32,358 bases of DNA from Streptomyces silaceus (GTDB lineage Bacteria; Actinomycetota; Actinomycetes; Streptomycetales; Streptomycetaceae), in assembly GCF_001419745.1 (NCBI RefSeq), contig NZ_LIRJ01000060.1, positions 1-32,358 of the forward strand. The letters are read 5' to 3'. The notes under the pieces are model-generated. The model did not search any database. It was given only the letters and a program-made list of their open reading frames with translations, and had not been told where the DNA came from. Both the position numbers and the translations under genes were made by a program. Positions within the stretch are counted from its first letter, which is position 1. Every line of letters begins with the position of its first letter. Positions 7,427-15,643 of the stretch are shown one piece after another.

Positions 7427-8308
7427 CTAGGCATTGTCGCGGATGCCCGCAAAGAGGTCGTCCTCGGGGAGGGAAGTATCGACGAGCGACTTCGCGAGCT
7501 CGTACTCCTCCGTGGGCCAGACCTCCTTCTGGAGCTCCATCGGCACCCGGAACCAGCCGCCCTCGGGGTCGATCTGCGTGGCGTGCGCGATCAGCGCCTT
7601 GTCACGGATCTCGTAGAAGTCGGCGCACGGGACGTGCGTGGTCAGCGTGCGCTCGACGCGCTCGAACTCGTCCCAGCGCTTGAGCCAGTCCCCGTACGGC
7701 GACTCCATGCCGCGCTCGATCATGGCGTGGTGCAGCGCCTCGGTGCGCGGCCGGTTGAAGCCCTGGTTGTAGTAGAGCTTCTGCGGCTGGAAGACCGGGC
7801 CGAACTCGCTCTCGGGGTACTTCTCCGCGTCCGCCGCGCCCTCGAAGGCCACCATCGTGATCTTGTGGGTCATGATGTGGTCGGGGTGCGGGTATCCGCC
7901 GTTCTCGTCGTAGGTCGTGATGACCTGCGGGCGGAACGAACGGATCTGGCGGACGAGCTCACCGGCCGCCTTGTCGACGTCCTCCAGGGCGAAGCAGCCC
8001 TCCGGCAGCGGCGGCAGCGGGTCGCCCTCGGGCAGCCCGGAGTCGACGAAGCCCAGCCACTCCTGCTTGACGCCGAGGATCTCGCGCGCCTCGTCCATCT
8101 CCTTCTTGCGCACCTCGTGGATGTGCTCCTGGATGTACGTGTCGCCCTGGAGCTTGGGGTTGAGGATGTCGCCGCGCTCCCCGCCCGTGCAGGTCACGAC
8201 GAGGACGTCCACCCCCTCGGACACGTACTTGGCCATGGTGGCCGCGCCCTTGCTCGACTCGTCGTCGGGGTGGGCGTGAACGGCCATCAGTCGCAGCTGC
8301 TCAGTCAA
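7427..8308 (-). CDS. mca: Mycothiol S-conjugate amidase
   Basis: A 293-residue LmbE-like zinc amidohydrolase. The metal-binding motif AVHAHPDDE is at residues 9-17, with YPHPDHI further on giving the third ligand. Mca cleaves mycothiol S-conjugates of electrophiles to a mercapturic acid and GlcN-Ins in the cytosol, the actinobacterial detoxification route. The TTG at 8308 is chosen because GAGG lies eight bases upstream and it gives the family length; the frame stays open to 8524 but that part runs through the divergent gene's promoter and start. Mca rather than MshB is supported by length and by the conserved KQEWLGFVDSG segment. Followed leftward by a small membrane protein gene. Confidence 0.93.
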   Translation of the reverse strand: MTEQLRLMAVHAHPDDESSKGAATMAKYVSEGVDVLVVTCTGGERGDILNPKLQGDTYIQEHIHEVRKKEMDEAREILGVKQEWLGFVDSGLPEGDPLPPLPEGCFALEDVDKAAGELVRQIRSFRPQVITTYDENGGYPHPDHIMTHKITMVAFEGAADAEKYPESEFGPVFQPQKLYYNQGFNRPRTEALHHAMIERGMESPYGDWLKRWDEFERVERTLTTHVPCADFYEIRDKALIAHATQIDPEGGWFRVPMELQKEVWPTEEYELAKSLVDTSLPEDDLFAGIRDNA

Positions 8309-8423
8309 GACTCGATCCTCGGTAATCGGGCGCCCCTGTGTGCATTGGCGCTTTCGGCGGCTTCTATAGTGACGGAACCGGGGGGCGGAAAATTCCGGCA
8401 TCCCCTGTTCCTGGAGGACGATC

Positions 8424-8855
8424 ATGGCGGCGGTGGGCTCGAAGCTCCCCGAGGGACGGCCCGGCGGGATTCCCGAGGGGCGGTACGGCCGCGCACGCTC
8501 GGCCGACGCGGCCGCCGACCGCAAGCTGAAGATCGTCGGCTCCGTGCTCGGCGTGCTCCTGCTGGGCCTCGTCGGCTGGTTCGGCTACGACTACATCAAC
8601 GGTACGAAACTGAGCGCCGAGGTCATCAAGTTCGACGTCGTCTCGGACAGCGCCGTCGAGGCGCACCTCGAAGTGCGCAAGGACGCCGACGCCAAGGGCT
8701 ACTGCACCCTGCGGTCGCAGGCCGAGTCCGGCGCCGAGGTCGGCCGGGCGGACTTCCGGTTCGACCAGTCCACGGGCCGTATCGACAAGGTCGTCACGCT
8801 GCGTACGAAGGAGAGGGCCACCAGCATCGAGCTGCTGGGCTGTCACTCGGACTGA
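8424..8855 (+). CDS. DUF4307 membrane-anchored protein
   Basis: A 143-residue protein with a short Pro/Gly-rich cytoplasmic N-terminus, one membrane helix (about residues 37-57, IVGSVLGVLLLGLVGWFGYDY) and an extracytoplasmic beta-rich domain with two Cys (YCTLRSQ and LLGCHSD) that could pair. It matches DUF4307, a conserved actinobacterial family of unknown function found beside mca and greA. GGAGG at 8413-8417 supports the ATG. TATAGT at 8365-8370 is a likely -10 element, with no good -35. Divergent from mca across 115 bp. Confidence 0.85.
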   Translation: MAAVGSKLPEGRPGGIPEGRYGRARSADAAADRKLKIVGSVLGVLLLGLVGWFGYDYINGTKLSAEVIKFDVVSDSAVEAHLEVRKDADAKGYCTLRSQAESGAEVGRADFRFDQSTGRIDKVVTLRTKERATSIELLGCHSD

Positions 8856-9026
8856 CCGCCCTCGTGGTGGCTTTACCGCGCTCACCTGCGTTGACGCAAA
8901 TCTGATGGCTTATGTCCTCCCCCTTCTCCGCCTGAATTGTTAGGCTCGTGGTTTCGCCCACCCGTGAGGGAACATCCTTCTGGGTAGGGCGATGCTTTGT
9001 ATTCCCAGTACCTACGAGGAGCACCT

Positions 9027-9524
9027 GTGACCCAGACCAGCGAGAACGTCACCTGGCTGACCCAGGAGGCGTACAACAAGCTCAAGGACGAGCTTGAGTA
9101 CCTGTCTGGTCCCGCGCGCACCGAGATCGCAGCGAAGATCGCGGCCGCGCGTGAGGAGGGCGACCTGCGCGAGAACGGCGGGTACCACGCGGCCAAGGAG
9201 GAGCAGGGCAAGCAGGAGCTCCGCGTCCGCCAGCTCACCCAGCTCCTGGAGACCGCCCGGGTCGGCGAGGCGCCCGCCGACGACGGCATCGTGGAGCCCG
9301 GCATGGTCGTCACCATCGCCTTCGACGGCGACGAGGACGACACCACGACGTTCCTGCTCGCCTCTCGTGAGTACGCGAGCGACGACATCGAGACGTATTC
9401 ACCGCAGTCCCCGCTGGGCACCGGCGTGAACGGCAAGAAGATCGGCGAGAACGCGGAGTACGAGCTGCCGAACGGCAAGTTCGCCTCCGTCAAGATCCTC
9501 GAGGCCAAGCCGTACCAGGGCTGA
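9027..9524 (+). CDS. greA: Transcription elongation factor GreA
   Basis: A 165-residue GreA. The N-terminal coiled coil carries the acidic tip (REEGDLRENGGYHAAKEEQG, residues about 41-60) that enters the RNA polymerase secondary channel to stimulate cleavage of backtracked RNA; the C-terminal FKBP-like domain ends in SPLGTGVNGKKIGE and VKILEAKP. Start is GTG at 9027 with GAGGAG five bases upstream; an upstream in-frame start at 8997 would add ten poorly conserved residues. A strong hairpin follows the stop. Confidence 0.96.
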   Translation: MTQTSENVTWLTQEAYNKLKDELEYLSGPARTEIAAKIAAAREEGDLRENGGYHAAKEEQGKQELRVRQLTQLLETARVGEAPADDGIVEPGMVVTIAFDGDEDDTTTFLLASREYASDDIETYSPQSPLGTGVNGKKIGENAEYELPNGKFASVKILEAKPYQG

Positions 9525-9541
9525 GCCCTCACACCGCTTCG

Positions 9542-9582
9542 GCGACGAGGCCCCCGGCACACCGTGCCGGGGGCCTCGTCGC
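9542..9582. terminator. Bidirectional terminator greA / ABC permease
   Basis: Perfect 19-bp stem (9542-9560 with 9564-9582) closed by a 3-nt loop, starting 17 nt after the greA stop and ending 3 nt before the stop of the convergent permease gene. Symmetric, so it can end both transcripts. Confidence 0.9.
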
Positions 9583-9585
9583 GTC

Positions 9586-10455
9586 TCAGGCCGTGGCCGA
9601 GCGGTACGTGCGGACGGCGAGGGTGCGGAACACCACGATGATCAGCACGGACCAGATCAGCGAGGCCCAGACCGGGTGCTCCATCGGCCAGGCGCCGGTC
9701 ACCGACTTCGGGACTCCCTCGATCGTGTTGCCGAACAGCTCGCGGGCCGCCGCCACCGTGGCGCTGAAGGGGTTCCATTCGGCGACGTACTGGAGGAACT
9801 TCGGCATGCCGTCGACCGGGACGAACGCGTTCGAGATGAAAGTCAGCGGGAACAGCCAGATCAGGCCGCCCGAGGTCGCCGCCTCCGGGGTGCGCACGGA
9901 CAGGCCGATCAGCGCGCCGATCCAGGTGAACGCGTAGCCGAGCAGGAGGAGCAGGGCGAAGCCGGCCAGCACCTTGCCCATGTTCTCGTGGGCGCGCCAG
10001 CCGACGAGCAGGGCCACCACGGCCAGCACGGCGAGCGTCACGGCCGTCTGCACCAGGTCGGCGATGGTGCGGCCGGTCAGGACCGCACCGCGTGCCATGG
10101 GCAGCGAGCGGAAGCGGTCGATGAGGCCCTTGTGCATGTCGTCGGCGATGCCGGCGCCCGCGCCGGCGGTCGCGAAGGTGACGGTCTGCGCGAAGATGCC
10201 CGCCATCAGGAATTCCTTGTAGGCGCTCGCGCTGCCCGAGGGCGCCCCCGGGATGTTGATGGAGCCGCCGAAGACGTACGTGAACAGGACCACGAACATC
10301 ACCGGCTGGATGATCCCGAAGAGGATCATCTCGGGGATCCTGGTCATCCTGATGAGGTTGCGCTTGGCGACGACCAGGGAGTCCCTGACGGACTGGCCGA
10401 TGCCGCCGGCGGGCCTGGCGCCCGCCGTGCGGACGGCGTCGGAGACGGTGCTCAC
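9586..10455 (-). CDS. ABC-2 type exporter permease, DrrB family
   Basis: A 289-residue membrane protein with six predicted helices, with MILFGIIQPVMFVVLFTYVFGG the first and LIWSVLIIVVFRTLAVRTY the last. The segment GLIDRFRSLPMARGAVLTGRT is typical of the coupling region of DrrB-like daunorubicin-resistance permeases. It forms an exporter with the ATPase encoded just upstream. GTG at 10455 overlaps the ATPase stop by 4 nt, with an AGGAGGC-type site about nine bases upstream inside the ATPase gene. Substrate unknown; possibly a drug or self-made metabolite. Confidence 0.9.
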   Translation of the reverse strand: MSTVSDAVRTAGARPAGGIGQSVRDSLVVAKRNLIRMTRIPEMILFGIIQPVMFVVLFTYVFGGSINIPGAPSGSASAYKEFLMAGIFAQTVTFATAGAGAGIADDMHKGLIDRFRSLPMARGAVLTGRTIADLVQTAVTLAVLAVVALLVGWRAHENMGKVLAGFALLLLLGYAFTWIGALIGLSVRTPEAATSGGLIWLFPLTFISNAFVPVDGMPKFLQYVAEWNPFSATVAAARELFGNTIEGVPKSVTGAWPMEHPVWASLIWSVLIIVVFRTLAVRTYRSATA

Positions 10456-11465
10456 TTGTCGGCCTCCTTCGTGCGCTCCTGCCGCGGCGCGGCGTCCGCG
10501 TCCTCCTCCTGGCCCTCGTCCGCCTGCTCGGCGACATGGCCGGTGAGGGAGATGAACACGTCGTCGAGGGTGGGGCGGCGCAGGCCGATGTCGTCGATCT
10601 CGATGCCGCGGGCGTCCAGCTCGCGGATGACCTCGGCGAGCAGCTTGGCGCCGCCGGTGACGGGCACCGTCAGCTTGCGGGTGTGCTCGGCGACGGCGAC
10701 CTCGCCCTTGCCGAAGCCGCGCAGCACCTCGGAGGCGGCGGGGATGCGGTCGCGGTCGTGCACGACGACCTCGACGCGCTCGCCGCCGGTCTGGGCCTTG
10801 AGCTGGTCGGAGGTGCCGCGGGCGATGACGCGGCCGTGGTCGACGACGCAGATGTCGTGCGCCAGGTGGTCGGCCTCTTCGAGGTACTGGGTGGTGAGGA
10901 GCAGGGTGGTGCCGCCCGAGACGAGCTCCTGGATGACCTCCCACAGCGCCTGGCGGTTGCGCGGGTCGAGGCCGGTGGTCGGCTCGTCCATGAACATCAC
11001 GGGCGGGGAGACGACGAGGGCGGCCGCGAGGTCGAGGCGGCGGCGCATGCCTCCCGAGTACGTCTTGGAGGGGCGGTCCGCGGCGTCGGCGAGGTTGAAC
11101 CGGTCGAGCAGCTCGCCCGCCCTGACCTTCGCCTCCTTGGCCTTCATCTGGTAGAGCTGGCCGACCATCTGGAGGTTCTCACGGCCCGTCAGATACTCGT
11201 CCACGGCGGCGAACTGGCCGGAGAGGCCGATCGAGCGCCGCACCTCGTTCGGCTGCTTGAGCACGTCGATGCCCGCGACGACCGCCTTGCCGCTGTCCGG
11301 GGTGAGGAGCGTCGTCAGGCAGCGGACCGCGGTGGTCTTCCCGGCGCCGTTCGGCCCGAGGAGGCCGAGGACGGTGCCTTCCGGGACGTCCAGATCGACG
11401 CCGTCCAGAGCCCTTACGTCGCCGAAGGTCTTCACCAGACCTTCGGCGTAGATGGCGCCTGGCAT
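10452..11465 (-). CDS. ABC exporter ATP-binding protein, DrrA family
   Basis: A 337-residue ATPase with intact motifs: Walker A GPNGAGKTT (37-45), Q-loop SGQFAAVDE, signature YSGGMRRRLDLA, Walker B VMFMDEPTTGLD and the switch-region TTQYLEEAD. The C-terminal extension with PTLDDVFISLTG is the DrrA-type regulatory domain; a charged tail follows. GGGGAGAA precedes the ATG by five bases. First gene of a two-gene operon with the permease. A palindrome at 11562-11577 in its upstream region may be its operator. Confidence 0.93.
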   Translation of the reverse strand: MPGAIYAEGLVKTFGDVRALDGVDLDVPEGTVLGLLGPNGAGKTTAVRCLTTLLTPDSGKAVVAGIDVLKQPNEVRRSIGLSGQFAAVDEYLTGRENLQMVGQLYQMKAKEAKVRAGELLDRFNLADAADRPSKTYSGGMRRRLDLAAALVVSPPVMFMDEPTTGLDPRNRQALWEVIQELVSGGTTLLLTTQYLEEADHLAHDICVVDHGRVIARGTSDQLKAQTGGERVEVVVHDRDRIPAASEVLRGFGKGEVAVAEHTRKLTVPVTGGAKLLAEVIRELDARGIEIDDIGLRRPTLDDVFISLTGHVAEQADEGQEEDADAAPRQERTKEADK

Positions 11466-11561
11466 GTGGGTTCTCCCCGTGTTTTGGGTGACTTTCTGGG
11501 CAAAAGCTTAGATTTGCCGGACATCGCACGCCCGGCGACCGGTGACATGCGACACACCATA

Positions 11562-11577
11562 ACGCGATACATCGCGT
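11562..11577. promoter_or_regulatory. Palindrome upstream of the DrrA/DrrB operon
   Basis: Perfect 16-bp inverted repeat ACGCGAT-AC-ATCGCGT, about 97 bp before the ATPase start. On the minus strand TATGGT follows it directly and could be a -10 box, which would place the palindrome between -35 and -10. PadR- and TetR-type repressors of such exporters use sites of this kind; no such regulator is adjacent. Confidence 0.45.
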
Positions 11578-11654
11578 CGGCTCACCCACTTTTCCCAAGG
11601 TTTTTTCGGGGTGCTCGGAAACGATCGGATGTGAGCGCCCGCGCCCGCTCCGGG

Positions 11655-11669
11655 GCGGTCGGCGACCGC
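11655..11669 (-). terminator. Possible ilvA terminator
   Basis: Short stem GCGGTC/GACCGC with a 3-nt loop, 16 nt after the ilvA stop. All six pairs are perfect but the stem is short, so this is tentative. Confidence 0.35.
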
Positions 11670-11684
11670 GACGGGCGCCGCGCG

Positions 11685-12914
11685 TCAGCCGATGACGGTG
11701 TAGCCCGCGCTCCGCAGGGCCGCGCTGACCTCGACGCAGTGTGCGGGACCCTTCGTCTCCAGGTGCAGCTCGACCTCCGCCTCCGCGATCCCCAGCCGCG
11801 GGTCGGTGCGCACGTGGCTCACGTCGAGGACGTTGGCGTCGACCGTCGTGAGCACCCCGAGCAGCGTGGCCAGCGCCCCGGGGCGGTCCGTCAGGCGCAG
11901 CCGCAGCGAGAGGTAGCGGCCCGCCGCCGCCATGCCGTGCCGCAGGATCCGCTGGATCAGGAGCGGGTCCACGTTGCCGCCGGACAGCAGCGCCACGACC
12001 GGGCCCTCGAACGCCCGCGGATCGCCCAGCAGCGCCGCGACCGGGCTCGCGCCCGCGGGCTCGACGACCATCTTGGCCCGCTCCAGGCAGAGCAGCAGCG
12101 CGCTGGACAGCTCGTCCTCGGAGACCGTGACGACGTCGTCGACCAGCTCACGGACGAGCTGAAACGGTACGTCTCCGGGGCGGCCGACCTTGATGCCGTC
12201 GGCCATCGTCGCGGGGTCCACGACCGACACCGGGTGCCCGGCGGCCAGCGAGGGCGGGTAAGCCGCGGCGCCCGCCGCCTGCACGCCCACCACCCGCACG
12301 TCCGGGCGCAGCGCCTTGACCGCGACCGCGATGCCCGCCGCGAGGCCGCCGCCCCCGACGCCCACGACCAGGGTCCGCGCCTCCGGGCACTGCTCCAGGA
12401 TCTCCAGGCCGACGGTGCCCTGGCCCGCGATGATGTCGGGGTGGTCGAAGGGGTGGATGAAGACCGCGCCCGTCTCGCGCGCGTACTCCTGGGCGGCGGC
12501 CAGCGTCTCGTCGACGACCTGGCCGTGCAGCCTCACCTGTGCGCCGTAGTCACGCGTCGCCGCGACCTTCGGCAGCGGCGCCCCGGCCGGCATGAACACC
12601 GTCGAGCGCACGCCGAGCAGCGCGGAGGCCAGCGCCACGCCCTGCGCGTGGTTGCCCGCGCTGGCGGCCACCACACCGGCCGCGCGCTCCTCGGGGAGCA
12701 GGCCCGCGATCCGCACGTACGCGCCGCGCAGCTTGAAGGAGCCGGTCCGCTGGAGGTTCTCGCACTTCAGGTGCACCGGCCCGCCGACCAGCTGCGACAG
12801 GTGCCTGCTGCCCTCCATCGCCGTCATCCTGGCCACTCCGGAGAGAATCTTCTGCGCGCCCCGCACGTCGTCGAGGGTCACCGCCGGCAAGGAGTCACGC
12901 GTGGGGTAGCTCAT
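11685..12914 (-). CDS. ilvA: Threonine ammonia-lyase (biosynthetic threonine deaminase)
   Basis: A 409-residue PLP enzyme of fold type II. The PLP lysine is Lys61 in TGSFKLRG; SAGNHAQG binds the cofactor ring and VGVGGGGLAAG binds its phosphate. Residues about 325-409 form a single ACT-like domain (LRLTDRPGALATLL, then ETKGPAHCVEV). It converts threonine to 2-oxobutanoate and ammonia, the first step to isoleucine. The ACT domain and length fit the shorter, TdcB-like forms of actinobacteria. ATG at 12914 is chosen from the conserved MSYPTRDSLPAVTL start; the frame extends far upstream only as an antisense shadow of the divergent marR gene. Confidence 0.94.
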   Translation of the reverse strand: MSYPTRDSLPAVTLDDVRGAQKILSGVARMTAMEGSRHLSQLVGGPVHLKCENLQRTGSFKLRGAYVRIAGLLPEERAAGVVAASAGNHAQGVALASALLGVRSTVFMPAGAPLPKVAATRDYGAQVRLHGQVVDETLAAAQEYARETGAVFIHPFDHPDIIAGQGTVGLEILEQCPEARTLVVGVGGGGLAAGIAVAVKALRPDVRVVGVQAAGAAAYPPSLAAGHPVSVVDPATMADGIKVGRPGDVPFQLVRELVDDVVTVSEDELSSALLLCLERAKMVVEPAGASPVAALLGDPRAFEGPVVALLSGGNVDPLLIQRILRHGMAAAGRYLSLRLRLTDRPGALATLLGVLTTVDANVLDVSHVRTDPRLGIAEAEVELHLETKGPAHCVEVSAALRSAGYTVIG

Positions 12915-13070
12915 GACGGCAGTCTCGCAGCCGCCGCCGGAGTCCTCAGGGGATGCCCAAGGGACGAGACCGTTCTCCCCGTAGGTTTGCGCAGCGCAGG
13001 TACGGTCCGCGCCCGGTCCGCGTACCCTGTCCCCCAATCCATTGCCCTCGCATGAAGTGAGCCCCCGGCC

Positions 13071-13589
13071 ATGCCCACAACTCCGGACATGACGACCGCC
13101 AGTGAACCCGGCCTTCTCGACAGCCTGCAGCACCAGGTGGCGGTGTTCGCCCGCCGCGCGGAACAGACCCGCCTCGGCGGCGTAGGCCAGGTCCGCAACT
13201 CCATGGACCGCGCCGCATATCTGCTGCTCAACCGCCTCGACAAGGAAGGGCCGATGGGCGTCAAGGCGCTCGCGGCGAGCATGGGCATCGACTCCTCGAC
13301 AGTCACCCGGCAGGTCGCCCCGCTGGTCGACACAGGGCTCGTCAAACGCACCTCGCACCCCGAGGACGGCCGTGCCGTGGTGCTCCAGCTCTCGCCGCGC
13401 GGCCAGGCCAGGCTCGACGAGGTGCGCTCCTCGCGCCGCGAGCTGATGGCCGAGTTGACGCAGGACTGGGCCCCCGAGGAGCGCGAGAGCTTCTGTGCGC
13501 TCCTCACACGCTTCAATTCCGCCCTCTCGGCACGGCAGACGTCGCAGACGGCGCCCGGTGGAGAGGTTTCGGCCACTCCGGAGTCTTGA
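13071..13589 (+). CDS. MarR-family transcriptional regulator
   Basis: A 172-residue MarR-type protein. The winged helix runs over about residues 60-125, with recognition helix DSSTVTRQVAPL, and wing SHPEDGRAVVLQLSPRG containing the conserved Asp-Gly-Arg. Ligand and targets unknown. The first ATG (13071) has only a weak ribosome binding site; ATG 13089 is an alternative that removes six residues. Divergent from ilvA across 156 bp, but a link with isoleucine synthesis is not supported by anything seen. Confidence 0.9.
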   Translation: MPTTPDMTTASEPGLLDSLQHQVAVFARRAEQTRLGGVGQVRNSMDRAAYLLLNRLDKEGPMGVKALAASMGIDSSTVTRQVAPLVDTGLVKRTSHPEDGRAVVLQLSPRGQARLDEVRSSRRELMAELTQDWAPEERESFCALLTRFNSALSARQTSQTAPGGEVSATPES

Positions 13590-13616
13590 CCCCGGCCCCG
13601 CGTCTGGCCTCATATG
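13586..13616 (+). promoter_or_regulatory. Possible promoter of the sigma-factor pair
   Basis: TTGACC (13586-13591) and CATATG (13611-13616) with a 19-nt gap, or TCATAT with 18. The -10 part lies within a perfect 10-bp palindrome CTCATATGAG (13609-13618). It overlaps the marR stop codon. Spacing is a little long, so tentative. Confidence 0.35.
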
Positions 13617-13653
13617 AGACCGGGATCCCCCTTCCTTCCGGCCGGGAGGCACG

Positions 13654-14136
13654 GTGCGAGAACGGCAGGCGCTCCAGAGCGCCCGCCGTGCCCGGGAGTT
13701 CGAGGCATTCGTCGCGGGCGCGGCAGGGCGGCTCCTCCATGCCACCACGCTGCTCACCGCCGAGCCGCCGGACGACAACCCCCGCGCGCGTGGGTTGCTG
13801 ACGGCGGCGCTCGCGCACACGTACGCGACGTGGGACCGGCTGCGCGGCGAGGACCCCTACGACCGCGCCCGCCAGCAGGTCGCCGTCCGCTTCGCGCGGG
13901 CCGCCTGGCGCCACCGCCGCGGCCACGGCGGCGTCCTGGCCCGGCTCAGCCCCCAGGAGCGGCTGATTCTGGTGCTGCGGATGTACGAGGGCGTGGCCGA
14001 GGAGCAGACGGCCGCGCTGCTCGGCCTGCCGGCCGAACGGGTCTCCGCGATCTGCGCCCGCGCCATGGCGACGGCCCTGCACCCGCCGCGCGGCCCCGCG
14101 CCGGCCCGCGCGCTGAGCGGGGCGGCGCCCTCGTGA
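13654..14136 (+). CDS. SigE-family ECF-like sigma factor
   Basis: A 160-residue protein. Residues about 15-85 resemble sigma region 2 of the Streptomyces SigE family (FEAFVAGAAGRLLHATTLLT, then ALAHTYATWDRLRGEDPYD), but the usual acidic core-binding stretch is replaced by PPDDNPRARG. Residues about 96-145 are a good region 4 helix-turn-helix (LSPQERLILVLRMYEGVAEEQTAALL, ERVSAICARAMATAL). It may be a functional sigma factor or a divergent relative. GTG at 13654 with GGGAGG four bases before it. Overlaps the next gene by 4 nt (GTGA), so the two are coupled. Confidence 0.75.
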   Translation: MRERQALQSARRAREFEAFVAGAAGRLLHATTLLTAEPPDDNPRARGLLTAALAHTYATWDRLRGEDPYDRARQQVAVRFARAAWRHRRGHGGVLARLSPQERLILVLRMYEGVAEEQTAALLGLPAERVSAICARAMATALHPPRGPAPARALSGAAPS

Positions 14137-14384
14137 GTCAGTACGAGCGCAAGGAGAGCGCGGTGCGCCGCCTGCTGGAGGGCACCTCGCCCGCGGTGCC
14201 GCCCGAGCTCTTCGACGACGCGGTGCGCCGGGGCGGGCGGATGCTGCGGCGCCGCACGGCCGTGCGGCGCCTGTGCTGGACCCTGCTGTTCACGGCCGCG
14301 GTGGCGTTCATCGTGTGGGCGTCGATCACCCGGCCGTGGGTGGAGCCGCCGTCCGACACGACCCCACCCCTCACCCGCTGGTAG
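14133..14384 (+). CDS. Small membrane protein, partner of the sigma factor
   Basis: An 83-residue protein with a basic cytoplasmic N-terminal half (ESAVRRLLEG, RRGGRMLRRRTAVRRL) and one membrane helix (about residues 49-66, WTLLFTAAVAFIVWASI) followed by a short outer tail. Its coupling to the sigma gene by a GTGA overlap and its topology suggest a minimal anti-sigma-like partner, but there is no zinc-binding anti-sigma motif. Function is inferred from position only. It ends 3 bp before the convergent cystathionine gamma-synthase gene. Confidence 0.7.
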   Translation: MSQYERKESAVRRLLEGTSPAVPPELFDDAVRRGGRMLRRRTAVRRLCWTLLFTAAVAFIVWASITRPWVEPPSDTTPPLTRW

Positions 14385-14387
14385 CGG

Positions 14388-15542
14388 CTAGCCCAGCGCC
14401 TGCTGCAGGTCGGCGACGAGGTCGTCCGCAGACTCGATGCCGACCGACAGGCGCACCAGGTCCGCCGGCACCTCGAGGGCCGAGCCCGCGACCGAGGCGT
14501 GCGTCATGCGGCCCGGGTGCTCGATCAGCGACTCGACGCCGCCCAGCGACTCGCCCAGGGTGAACAGCTTGGCGCGGTTGCAGACCTCGACGGCCGCCTC
14601 CTCGCCGCCCTCGACCTGGAACGACACCATGCCGCCGAACGCCCGCATCTGCTTGGCGGCGATCTCGTGACCCGGGTGCTCCGGAAGGCCCGGGTAGAGC
14701 ACGCGCGTCACGCGCGCGTGCCGGGTCAGCATCTCGGTGACCTTGCCGGCGTTCTCGCTGTGCCGGTCCATGCGGACCGCGAGGGTCTTGATGCCGCGCA
14801 GCACCAGCCAGGAGTCGAAGGGCCCGGCGACGGCGCCCATCGCGTTCTGGTGGTACGCCAGCTCCTCGCCGAGGGCGTCGTCGTTGACGACGAGCGCGCC
14901 GCCGACGACGTCGGAGTGGCCGCCCATGTACTTCGTCATGGAGTGCACGACGATGTCCGCGCCGAGCGCGAGCGGCTGCTGGAGGTAGGGGCTGGCGAAG
15001 GTGTTGTCGACGACGAGGCGCGCGCCGGCCTCGCGGGCGATCTGCGCGACGGCGGCGATGTCGGTGATGCCGAGCAGCGGGTTGGAGGGGGTCTCCACCC
15101 AGATCACCTTGGTGCGGTCGGTCAGCGCGGCCCGCACCGACTCCGGGTCGGAGGTGTCGGCGACCGACCACTCCACGCCCCACCGCGAGACGACCTTGGC
15201 GAACAGCCGGAACGTGCCGCCGTACGCGTCGTTCGGGATGACCACGTGGTCGCCGGGGGCGAGCAGCGTACGGAGAAGGCAGTCCTCGGCGGCGAGGCCG
15301 GAGGCGAAGGCCAGGCCGCGGCGGCCGCCCTCCAGCGCGGCCAGGTTCTCCTCCAGGGCGGTCCTGGTCGGGTTGGCGCTGCGGCTGTACTCATAGCCGC
15401 CGCGCAGTCCGCCGACACCGTCCTGCTTGTAGGTCGAGACCTGGTAGATGGGCGGGACGACGGCGCCGGTGAGGGGGTCGGCGGTGTTTCCGGCGTGGAT
15501 CGCCACGGTCTCGAAATTCTGCGTGCTGTGCGAGTCACTCAT
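14388..15542 (-). CDS. metB: Cystathionine gamma-synthase
   Basis: A 384-residue Cys/Met-metabolism PLP enzyme. The PLP lysine is Lys204 in SMTKYMGGHSD; YEYSRSANPTR near residue 50 and FASGLAAEDC are typical substrate/cofactor contacts; VGIESADDLVADLQQAL ends the protein as in the family. It makes cystathionine from an O-activated homoserine and cysteine. Cystathionine gamma-lyase is closely related; the order of residues and the Streptomyces gene neighbourhood (beside msrA) favour the synthase, but specificity cannot be read with certainty. ATG at 15542 chosen; upstream extension is unsupported. Confidence 0.88.
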   Translation of the reverse strand: MSDSHSTQNFETVAIHAGNTADPLTGAVVPPIYQVSTYKQDGVGGLRGGYEYSRSANPTRTALEENLAALEGGRRGLAFASGLAAEDCLLRTLLAPGDHVVIPNDAYGGTFRLFAKVVSRWGVEWSVADTSDPESVRAALTDRTKVIWVETPSNPLLGITDIAAVAQIAREAGARLVVDNTFASPYLQQPLALGADIVVHSMTKYMGGHSDVVGGALVVNDDALGEELAYHQNAMGAVAGPFDSWLVLRGIKTLAVRMDRHSENAGKVTEMLTRHARVTRVLYPGLPEHPGHEIAAKQMRAFGGMVSFQVEGGEEAAVEVCNRAKLFTLGESLGGVESLIEHPGRMTHASVAGSALEVPADLVRLSVGIESADDLVADLQQALG

Positions 15543-15643
15543 GCGGCCTGAGCGTAGTGCGCGCGCGGGGGCTTCCGCCGGGTCGGTACGGGTACGTCCC
15601 GGCAGGTTGGCCAATTGTCGGACGCGTCTGGTTCGCTTGTGTC

